A DNA stretch of 38,576 nt, from assembly GCA_018268085.1 (NCBI GenBank), contig JAFDXE010000036.1, positions 1 to 38,576 on the forward strand. The letters run 5' to 3'. This DNA comes from Bacteroidota bacterium (lineage in GTDB: Bacteria > Bacteroidota > Bacteroidia > Chitinophagales > Chitinophagaceae). Every line of letters begins with the position of its first letter. Position 1 is the first letter of the stretch. A program made the translations under genes and the position numbers. The notes under the pieces were generated by a model. It searched no databases, had not been told where the DNA came from, and was given only the letters and a program-made list of their open reading frames with translations. Below, in pieces: positions 24,909 to 31,302 of this stretch.

Positions 24909-27272
24909 ATGAAGAATCTATTTTTGCTTGCTTGTACAGTTTCGTTTATGGTTGGCAGTTATGCCCAGGATATCCGTAATAATCCCGGCAGCAACCACGG
25001 CAACCGGTTTGAACAATTGGGAACAATTCTTCCTTCTCCAAATGAATTCCGTACAGCAAGCGGCGCACCGGGCCCGAAATACTGGCAGCAACGGTGTGAT
25101 TACGATATTGTGTGTGAACTCGATGAACCAAAAAGAGTACTGAATGGTAAGGAAACACTTACTTACTACAACAACTCTCCCGATGTGCTGAGTTACCTCT
25201 GGTTGCAGCTCGACGAAAACCAGCACAGTACTACCAACAATGCCAATTATCAATCGGGCAGCACAATGCCCTCTTCAGTTAATGAACGTGATATTGCTTC
25301 CATGAGTGGCATCAGTGATAAAGAATATGGAGATAATATCCTTAAGGTAACAACCGCTACAGGAGCGGCAATGAAATATACCATAAACAAAACCATGATG
25401 AGGGTTGAATTGCCACAACCGCTTAAACCAGGGCAGCAGTTTATTTTTAAGATCGAATGGAATTATAATATTATAGAAAGAACAAAATACGGCGGCAGGG
25501 GCGGCTTTGAATATTTCCCGGAAGATGGCAATGATTTATTTACCATGACGCAATGGTATCCGCGTTTATGTGTGTACAGCGATTTCCAGGGATGGCAGAA
25601 TCACCAGTTTGTAGGATCTGAGTTTGCATTAACATTCGGGAATTTTAAAGTATCGATGACCGTACCGGCAGATCATATCATCATGGGAACTGGTCAGTGC
25701 CAGAATTACCAGCAGGTGCTTACACCGGCGCAATTTACCAGGTGGCAATCGGCACAGCATGCAAAAGAGCCTGTTGAAATATCAACGCTTGCCGAAGCAA
25801 AGGAAAGAGAAAAACAAAAATCCACGCAAAAGAAAACCTGGATTTTTAAAGCAGATATGGTGCGTGACTTTGCCTGGGGCAGCAGCCGAAAATTTATATG
25901 GGATGCAATGCCGGCGGTAGTAGAAGGCAAAAAAGTGATGTGCATGAGCGCTTACGGAAAAGAAGCATATAATTTATACAGGAGGTACAGCACCAAAGTA
26001 GTAACGCATACCATTAAAACCTATTCAAAGTTTACCATCCCCTACCCATATCCTGTAGCACAAAGTATTGAAGCTGCTAACGGCATGGAATACCCGATGA
26101 TCTGTTTCAACTTCGGAAGGTGTGAGAAAGATGGCACCTACAGTGAAGGAACCAAAAACGGGATGCTGGGTGTGATCATACATGAGGTAGGACATAACTT
26201 TTTCCCGATGATCATCAACAGCGATGAAAGACAGTGGACATGGATGGATGAAGGACTGAATACATTCTGCGAATACCTTACAGAAGAATTGTTCGACAAT
26301 AAATACCCGGTTACCAGAGGCCCGGCGTATAAAATTGTTGATTACATGAAACTTCCGAAAGATCAGTTGGAACCCATCATGACCAATGGCGACAATATTA
26401 TTAATGTGGGTGGAAATGCATACAGCAAAACCGCAACCGGGTTAAATATTTTAAGAGAAACGATCATGGGCCGCGACCTGTTTGATTATTCATTCAGGGA
26501 ATATGCAAGAAGATGGGCATTTAAACATCCCACACCAGCCGATTTTTTCAGAACAATGGAAGATGCAAGTGCGGAAGACCTGGATTGGTTCTGGAGAGGA
26601 TGGTTCTTTAATACTGATCCCTGCGATATTTCTCTTGATACCGTAAAATGGGCGGTGTTAAATACAGACAGTTCAGAGAGAAAACCGGAATCACGCCCGG
26701 TATCTACTGCTGTTCCCAAACCAGTGCTTAACAGTTATGATGACATTTCCAAAATAAGAAACAGGGAAGACAAAAAAATTGTTTTTGCAACGGATGCAGA
26801 TACTACCCTGAGGGATTTTTACTGGAGGTATGATCGTGGCCTGGCAAAGATTGATACTACCCCATTTACCAGTACGCCTGTTACGCCTGCAGAAGATTTT
26901 AGCCCCGAAAAGAAAAAAGAAATTGCAGGAAATAAATTTATGTATGAACTAACGTTTAGCAATAAGGGCGGATTGGTAATGCCGCTGATAATTGAATGGA
27001 CGTTTAAAGATGGCAGCAAACAGGTTGACCGTATCCCGGTTTATATATGGCGTAAAAATGAAAATAAAGTAGTGAAGTATTTTTTGAAAGACAGGGAAGT
27101 TGTGTCTGTTAAACTTGATCCATACCGGGAAACTGCTGATATCGATGAAAAGAATAACAATTGGCCGGTTGCGGAAATACCGGGAAAATACCAGTTGTTT
27201 AAAGCGAGAGAAGGAAGATCAAGAGGTGCATCCGGCGGCAATAACCCGATGCAGAAGGAGATAAAACAGTAA
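24909..27272 (+). CDS. M1 family (aminopeptidase N-like) zinc metallopeptidase
   Basis: The 787-residue protein starts with a signal peptide (KNLFLLACTVSFMVGSYAQ). The thermolysin-like domain carries the zinc motif HEVGH at 425-429 with the third ligand E448 in WMDEGLNTF, exactly HExxH-x18-E. The N-terminal beta domain (about 60-320) and a C-terminal region with basic tail follow. The usual aminopeptidase GAMEN motif appears as GMEYP near 391-395, as in other M1 proteins of this subgroup. It is probably a periplasmic or surface peptidase. It is co-oriented with the HupE-like gene. A small hairpin (27269-27284, 6 bp stem) overlaps its stop codon but lacks a T run. Confidence 0.93.
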   Translation: MKNLFLLACTVSFMVGSYAQDIRNNPGSNHGNRFEQLGTILPSPNEFRTASGAPGPKYWQQRCDYDIVCELDEPKRVLNGKETLTYYNNSPDVLSYLWLQLDENQHSTTNNANYQSGSTMPSSVNERDIASMSGISDKEYGDNILKVTTATGAAMKYTINKTMMRVELPQPLKPGQQFIFKIEWNYNIIERTKYGGRGGFEYFPEDGNDLFTMTQWYPRLCVYSDFQGWQNHQFVGSEFALTFGNFKVSMTVPADHIIMGTGQCQNYQQVLTPAQFTRWQSAQHAKEPVEISTLAEAKEREKQKSTQKKTWIFKADMVRDFAWGSSRKFIWDAMPAVVEGKKVMCMSAYGKEAYNLYRRYSTKVVTHTIKTYSKFTIPYPYPVAQSIEAANGMEYPMICFNFGRCEKDGTYSEGTKNGMLGVIIHEVGHNFFPMIINSDERQWTWMDEGLNTFCEYLTEELFDNKYPVTRGPAYKIVDYMKLPKDQLEPIMTNGDNIINVGGNAYSKTATGLNILRETIMGRDLFDYSFREYARRWAFKHPTPADFFRTMEDASAEDLDWFWRGWFFNTDPCDISLDTVKWAVLNTDSSERKPESRPVSTAVPKPVLNSYDDISKIRNREDKKIVFATDADTTLRDFYWRYDRGLAKIDTTPFTSTPVTPAEDFSPEKKKEIAGNKFMYELTFSNKGGLVMPLIIEWTFKDGSKQVDRIPVYIWRKNENKVVKYFLKDREVVSVKLDPYRETADIDEKNNNWPVAEIPGKYQLFKAREGRSRGASGGNNPMQKEIKQ

Positions 27273-27333
27273 GCGGTAGCTTACAATATGTGATGAGATT
27301 GAAATGGTAATTATTGAAAGTACTGCCTCCCTT

Positions 27334-27375
27334 TTGGCCGTTGGCTTTTAGCTAAAATCTGTTAGCTGTTGGCTT
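27334..27375. repeat. TTNGCTN heptamer array
   Basis: Six 7-base units in register: TTGGCCG, TTGGCTT, TTAGCTA, AAATCTG, TTAGCTG, TTGGCTT. A 17-base inverted copy with one mismatch occurs at 6974-6990, 20 kb away. The array fills part of the 163-base gap between two convergent genes. Confidence 0.75.
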
Positions 27376-27435
27376 TCACCCATTGATATAAGACAAAGTT
27401 TTTCACCGAATCACCTCATCGCTGAATCTGCCCAT

Positions 27436-28098
27436 TTACATTCCCGTTCTTCCATCACGGATTGCATGTTTTTTGTTGCGGTTCTTACGTTCCCATTCTT
27501 CCATCTCTGCCGTTTTTTCTACTTTTTTGGGTTTAACGTACGCTTCTGAAGATGGCTTTGCTACGGGGTTTACGAGGTTATTACGTTGCCATTGTTCGGT
27601 ACGGAGTAACCTGCCCGTTCCTGGTTCGTAATATTTCCATTCACCATCTTTTACACTGTAAGGTTCTGCTTTTACAATTTTATAGTCCACAATTTCGCCA
27701 CTGCCCGTACCATAAATCGGGATCGTATCAAATGGAGAATCGGGGTTATATCCTTTCCAGGATTCTTCTCTTTCGAGATCACCGAGATACGTAAAATATT
27801 GTTGAACACCATCTTTGCCCCCTTTAATAAAATTTTCTACGGCCAGCAAATCGCCCTGTAAACTGTATTTACGCCAAAGGCCGTCTTTCTGTCCCTTCAC
27901 ATACAAACCTTCTTCTTCAAATCCCGGGTTACCCCTGAGTTCGGGTGTACGTTCTACCCATTTACCTGTTTTAAGGCCGTCTTTGGAAATTGCGTTAATC
28001 GTGTCGCCGTTTGGCCCTAGTTTATATTCCTTATACTGTGCAGTAGATGTTGTAGCGATTAATGAAAAAAGGCAGGAAAAAATTATCGTGTATTTCAT
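27436..28098 (-). CDS. Secreted MORN-like (YwqK-type) repeat protein
   Basis: The 220-residue protein starts with a signal peptide (KYTIIFSCLFSLIATTSTAQ). It contains repeated short motifs of the type DGLKTGKW, KGQKDGLWRKY, GGKDGVQQYF and VKDGEWKYYEPGTGRLLRTEQW, which is the MORN/YwqK-like pattern of beta-hairpin repeats (G-x-W/Y-x-x-Y/F). The C-terminal about 40 residues are lysine- and glutamate-rich (KPKKVEKTAEMEEWERKNRNKK). Function is unknown; such proteins are abundant in Bacteroidota and are often annotated as toxin-antitoxin antitoxin components by similarity to YwqK, but no toxin gene is visible here. Confidence 0.75.
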   Translation of the reverse strand: MKYTIIFSCLFSLIATTSTAQYKEYKLGPNGDTINAISKDGLKTGKWVERTPELRGNPGFEEEGLYVKGQKDGLWRKYSLQGDLLAVENFIKGGKDGVQQYFTYLGDLEREESWKGYNPDSPFDTIPIYGTGSGEIVDYKIVKAEPYSVKDGEWKYYEPGTGRLLRTEQWQRNNLVNPVAKPSSEAYVKPKKVEKTAEMEEWERKNRNKKHAIRDGRTGM

Positions 28099-28219
28099 AA
28101 AAAAATATTGATTTTAATACAAGGATATAACTATAGGTATATACCCTAAATTGTGTTCAAATTTACATTTTTCCGGGCAGGTATAAATGTTAATAAGCCA
28201 CCTATCTTTATAAAATAGT

Positions 28220-28603
28220 ATGAAAGATTACAAACATTATTATACGCTGAATGCACCGCCTGAACAGGTGTACAACGCATTAACCAACGCGGCCACCATT
28301 CAACTTTGGACGGGTGAACCTGCATTAATGGCGCCTGTTGAAGGAACTGAATTTTCATTGTGGGATGACAGCATTTGCGGCAAAAACCTTGAATTTGTTC
28401 CCGGGAAAAAAATTGTACAGGAATGGTATTTCGGTGAACAGGAACAACCATCCATCGTAACCATCCAGCTTCATGAAATAAAAAACGGCACTTCTGTTGA
28501 ACTCAGGCATTCGAATATTCCCGATGAAGCATTTGATGATATCGTGGAAGGCTGGAACGAAAGTTATTTTGGCGCACTCATCGATTTTTACCGGGAAGGC
28601 TGA
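28220..28603 (+). CDS. SRPBCC / AHSA1-domain protein
   Basis: The 127-residue protein covers one START-like SRPBCC domain of the Aha1 C-terminal (AHSA1) type: TLNAPPEQVYNALTNAATIQLWTG at the N-terminus, GKNLEFVPGKKIVQEWYF in the centre, and a long C-terminal helix. Such domains bind hydrophobic ligands or act as co-chaperone-like modules; no specific ligand can be named. It ends 15 bases before the isoprenoid-synthase-like gene and is probably cotranscribed with it. Upstream (28136-28145) there is a 10-base palindrome GGTATATACC that could be an operator, unproven. Confidence 0.85.
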   Translation: MKDYKHYYTLNAPPEQVYNALTNAATIQLWTGEPALMAPVEGTEFSLWDDSICGKNLEFVPGKKIVQEWYFGEQEQPSIVTIQLHEIKNGTSVELRHSNIPDEAFDDIVEGWNESYFGALIDFYREG

Positions 28604-28618
28604 TTAATGGATTGAAAT

Positions 28619-29602
28619 ATGAAAATCATTCAATTGATCACAACGTTACAACAGGTACTGAAATACATTTCCCTACAAAAAGATTTTCTTACAAAAAATG
28701 TACAGCCCGTTCTTCAATCTGCTATCAGCCAAAATGATGGTTCATTGGATGAAGCAGACCTGAAAAAAATCACACAATACTACGGTCTTGCCGTTCCTGC
28801 AATTTTGGGAGAAGCTTTTTGCAGGCTGCACAATAAAAAGATGAGTGATACAGAACGGCTGGCGGCTACTGCACAGGGCGCCATGACTGGTTTGTTTGAT
28901 GATTTTTTCGACAAGCAATATTTATCTGACGAAGCCATCGAAGATTTCTTAACACCTGGCAACACTTCCATAAAAAAATCGAACGAACAATTGTTCGATT
29001 ACTTTTACAAAAATGCGCTGCAACATGTTCCGGATAAAAACAGGATGAGAGATGCATTAAGGGAAGTGTATCATGCCCAGGTAGAAAGTAAGAAACAAAC
29101 AAATGCTTCCATTTCAACAGGAGAAATAGAACACATAACCTTTTATAAAGGCGGGGCTTCCTTATTATTTTACCGTTCCGCTTTTTTGCCTTTCCCATCG
29201 ACCAAAGAAATTAAGCTGGTATATCACCTGGGCGGACTGATGCAATTGTCGAACGATATTTTTGATGTGTACAAAGACCGGGAGAACGGGATAAAAACCC
29301 TGGTTACCGAAACAAAACATATCCGGGAATTACGTTCCTGCTTCAAAACAAAACTAGCGGCAGCGGGTAACGAAGCCTGGCAATGCGGTTTACCCCGTAA
29401 AAATGTACAGCAGTTTTTATCAATTCTTTCCCTCGGGATCTTCAGCCGGGTTATGGTTTGCCTCGATCAACTGGAATCCAATGAAAAATTTACGGAGCAT
29501 GAATTTTCTGTTCATCAATATTCCCGGAAACAACTGGTTTGCGATATGGATACGATGAGGAATAAGATCAGGTCGGCGGGATATTTTGATTGGGGAGGTT
29601 AG
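28619..29602 (+). CDS. Class I isoprenoid-synthase-like protein (divergent)
   Basis: The 327-residue, probably all-helical protein shows a spaced set of trans-isoprenyl-synthase motifs. These are DDFFD at 94-98 (first Asp-rich motif), a lysine site YKGGASLLFYR at 176-186 resembling the KT motif, and MQLSNDIFDVYKDRENG at 208-224. The last aligns with the second motif FQxxDDxxD of E-polyprenyl synthases but has Asn for the first Asp. It also resembles the N-D-x-x-x-x-x-x-E/D metal triad of terpene synthases and the NxxxDxxxD of squalene/phytoene synthases. A Mg-dependent prenyl or terpene reaction is therefore plausible (inference). I recall similar Bacteroidota proteins annotated only as class 1 isoprenoid biosynthesis enzymes. 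It sits 15 bases after the SRPBCC gene. Product unknown. Confidence 0.7.
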   Translation: MKIIQLITTLQQVLKYISLQKDFLTKNVQPVLQSAISQNDGSLDEADLKKITQYYGLAVPAILGEAFCRLHNKKMSDTERLAATAQGAMTGLFDDFFDKQYLSDEAIEDFLTPGNTSIKKSNEQLFDYFYKNALQHVPDKNRMRDALREVYHAQVESKKQTNASISTGEIEHITFYKGGASLLFYRSAFLPFPSTKEIKLVYHLGGLMQLSNDIFDVYKDRENGIKTLVTETKHIRELRSCFKTKLAAAGNEAWQCGLPRKNVQQFLSILSLGIFSRVMVCLDQLESNEKFTEHEFSVHQYSRKQLVCDMDTMRNKIRSAGYFDWGG

Positions 29603-29606
29603 TTGG

Positions 29607-29641
29607 GAGCTGTGAGGTATGAGCTGTGAGCTGTGAGCGGT
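29607..29641. repeat. GAGCTGT heptamer array
   Basis: Five 7-base units in register (GAGCTGT, GAGGTAT, GAGCTGT, GAGCTGT, GAGCGGT) begin four bases after the stop codon of the isoprenoid-synthase-like gene. The family is the same as the arrays flanking the four-helix-bundle gene at 3.6-4.1 kb; no inverted partner is seen nearby. Confidence 0.85.
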
Positions 29642-29654
29642 AATAATTTATATG

Positions 29655-29680
29655 AAAAAGCTCCGTAGTGATTACGGAGC
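29655..29680 (-). terminator. Rho-independent terminator of the FAH-family gene
   Basis: A perfect 8-bp stem GCTCCGTA/TACGGAGC (29660-29667 with 29673-29680) with a 5-base loop is followed on the minus strand by five T (29659-29655). It lies 27 bases after the stop codon of the FAH-family gene. Confidence 0.85.
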
Positions 29681-29707
29681 CCCTGGTATTTTTATTAAAA
29701 TAAGTAT

Positions 29708-30319
29708 CTATTTCACTTCAATCTTCAGCATACTCTTACCATCCATAAATGCTTCAAGTTCGTCGCCTACCACACATTCGCCTACACCAGCAGGAGTTCC
29801 GGTAAATACAAGGTCGCCAATGTTTAAAGAGAAATAATTGGAGATATGTGCTATCAGGCTATCAAAACTGAATATCATTTGGCCAGAGTTACCTGTTTGA
29901 ACGGTTTCCCCATTTTTATTAAAAGAGAAATTGATATTCTTTTTATTGATTTCAGGTGTAATGTCTACAAATTTTCCCACTGCCGCCGAATTATCAAATG
30001 CTTTTGCTTTTTCCCAGGGCAATCCTTTCTTCTTACACTCATCCTGGATATCACGGGCTGTAAAATCAATCCCTACTGTTACACCATTATAATAATTAGA
30101 AGCATGGCGTTCCTGGATATACTTTCCATTTTTGCAGATACGCAGTACCAACTCACACTCGTAGTTCAGCTCATTGGTAAATTCAGGATAATAAAATGGA
30201 GTATGTGCCTGCAATAAGGCACTCTTGGGTTTCATAAATATTATTGGTTCATCCGGTATGTCGTTTCCGAGTTCCTTAGCATGATCCGCATAATTTCTAC
30301 CTATACATATTATCTTCAT
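29708..30319 (-). CDS. Fumarylacetoacetate hydrolase (FAH) family protein
   Basis: The 203-residue protein is a short FAH-domain enzyme of the FAHD1/YcgM type. It begins KIICIGRNYADHAKELGN, has the metal-binding ExE pair in NYECELVLRI (about 53-62) and the third acidic ligand in GIDFTARDIQDE (about 83-94), and ends with the conserved SLNIGDLVFTGTPAGVG. Known members hydrolyse acylpyruvates or decarboxylate oxaloacetate with Mg2+/Mn2+ in the cytosol. The specific substrate is not determined by these motifs. It is followed by a strong terminator; pth lies 87 bases upstream on the same strand. Confidence 0.92.
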   Translation of the reverse strand: MKIICIGRNYADHAKELGNDIPDEPIIFMKPKSALLQAHTPFYYPEFTNELNYECELVLRICKNGKYIQERHASNYYNGVTVGIDFTARDIQDECKKKGLPWEKAKAFDNSAAVGKFVDITPEINKKNINFSFNKNGETVQTGNSGQMIFSFDSLIAHISNYFSLNIGDLVFTGTPAGVGECVVGDELEAFMDGKSMLKIEVK

Positions 30320-30406
30320 ATCTGTTAATCGCTGGTTTTTTTAGGGACTTAGTTTTTGGAGCACCGAAAATAAACAAAAACACATTAAAAAAACCACGTG
30401 TTTGAA

Positions 30407-30991
30407 TTATTCTTGGGCTTTATAAACCAGATTATTTACTACACTCATCGTTCTTTCCAGTCCGATAGTGGCAAATTGCTCTATTATTTCTACACTTTTT
30501 TCAATTTTAATCTTTACCAGTGCAATTTCTTCAGGCTTCCATTTACCCAGTACAAAGTCGGCCTGCATGCCTTTGGGATAATTACTCCCGATGCCGAAGC
30601 GCAGTTTGGGATACGCATCTGTTCCCAATACCTGCTGAATATCCTTAAGGCCATTGTGCCCGGCATCACTACCCTTTCCCCTTAAACGCAGTTTTTCCAG
30701 CGGCAGGGCCAGTTCATCTACAATGGTAAGCGTATTTTCCAGGGATACTTTCTCTTTATCGAGCCAGTATTTAAATGCTTTTCCGCTCAAATTCATGTAC
30801 GTGGTCGGACAAATACATATAAACGTTTTTCCTTTCCATTTTATTTCAGCCCTGTACGCAAGCCTGTCTGTTTTGAATTCGCCGCCATGTTTTGCCACAA
30901 AGGCATACAGCACATCAAACCCAATATTGTGCCTTGTATGCGCATATTCATTTCCCGGGTTGCCGAGTCCTACAATTAAAAATTTAGACAT
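30407..30991 (-). CDS. pth: Peptidyl-tRNA hydrolase
   Basis: The 194-residue protein frees tRNA from prematurely released peptidyl-tRNA. The family signature is complete: LIVGLGNPGNEYAHTRHNIGFDVL with N11 and catalytic H21, TYMNLSGKA (about 64-72), the catalytic aspartate in IVDELALPLEKLRLR (about D92), and GSDAGHNGLKDI (about 107-118). Length matches bacterial Pth. It is essential and cytosolic. Upstream, a heptamer array occupies most of the gap to ftsK. Confidence 0.96.
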   Translation of the reverse strand: MSKFLIVGLGNPGNEYAHTRHNIGFDVLYAFVAKHGGEFKTDRLAYRAEIKWKGKTFICICPTTYMNLSGKAFKYWLDKEKVSLENTLTIVDELALPLEKLRLRGKGSDAGHNGLKDIQQVLGTDAYPKLRFGIGSNYPKGMQADFVLGKWKPEEIALVKIKIEKSVEIIEQFATIGLERTMSVVNNLVYKAQE

Positions 30992-31036
30992 GAAATGTAA
31001 TTGGCGCTAAATTAAGGAAAGTGGAAGTATGAAGAT

Positions 31037-31127
31037 GAATTATGAATGTTGAATTGTGAATGCTGAATTGTGAATGCTGAATTGTGAATGCTGAATTATG
31101 AATTATGAATTATGAATGGAGAATGTG
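31037..31127. repeat. GAATNNN heptamer array (13 units)
   Basis: Thirteen contiguous 7-base units all start GAAT. The three-base suffix varies: TAT, GTT, then TGT and GCT alternating three times, TAT three times, GGA, GTG. No spacers separate units. Sixteen bases of it (31061-31076, and again 31075-31090) recur in inverted orientation at 31283-31298. Confidence 0.92.
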
Positions 31128-31302
31128 ATTACAGGAATTAGATGGATTGCACGAACTATTATTAATTAATGGAAGATAAAAGTAAACGAATTCAAGTCCC
31201 TCTCCTTTGAATAAGGTGGGGTGAAGTTACCTACGTACATAAAAAAGCGCCGTTACACAACAGCGCTGTAAACTTATTATCCCATTCACAATTCAGCAAT
31301 CT
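31128..31302. other. Rest of the pth-ftsK intergenic gap
   Basis: No gene is seen. The stretch contains an imperfect inverted motif around CCTCTCC/GGTGGGG near 31199-31222, the ftsK terminator (31241-31267), and an inverted copy of the GAATTGT/GAATGCT heptamers (31283-31298) four bases from the ftsK stop codon. Confidence 0.6.
31241..31267 (-). terminator. Rho-independent terminator of ftsK
   Basis: Stem AGCGC/GCGCT (31246-31250 with 31263-31267) extends through one C-A mismatch into GTT/AAC with a 4-base loop. On the minus strand it is followed by a T run (31245-31241). It lies 36 bases after the ftsK stop. Confidence 0.7.

Noticed and set aside
27269..27284. 6-bp hairpin overlapping the M1 peptidase stop codon
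   Set aside because: No T run follows on either strand, so it is not a supportable terminator.
27436..28098. Toxin-antitoxin role for the YwqK-like protein
   Set aside because: The protein has a signal peptide and no toxin gene neighbours it; the antitoxin label comes only from family naming.
28136..28145. GGTATATACC palindrome upstream of the SRPBCC gene
   Set aside because: It could be an operator, but it is short, AT-rich and single-copy here, with no adjacent regulator gene, so I do not list it as a site.
30378..30403. Possible pth terminator (AAACAC/GTGTTT stem)
   Set aside because: Six weak base pairs with a 14-base loop are not convincing.
31037..31127. Possible CRISPR array
   Set aside because: The repeat period is 7 bases with no spacers and there are no cas genes in the window.
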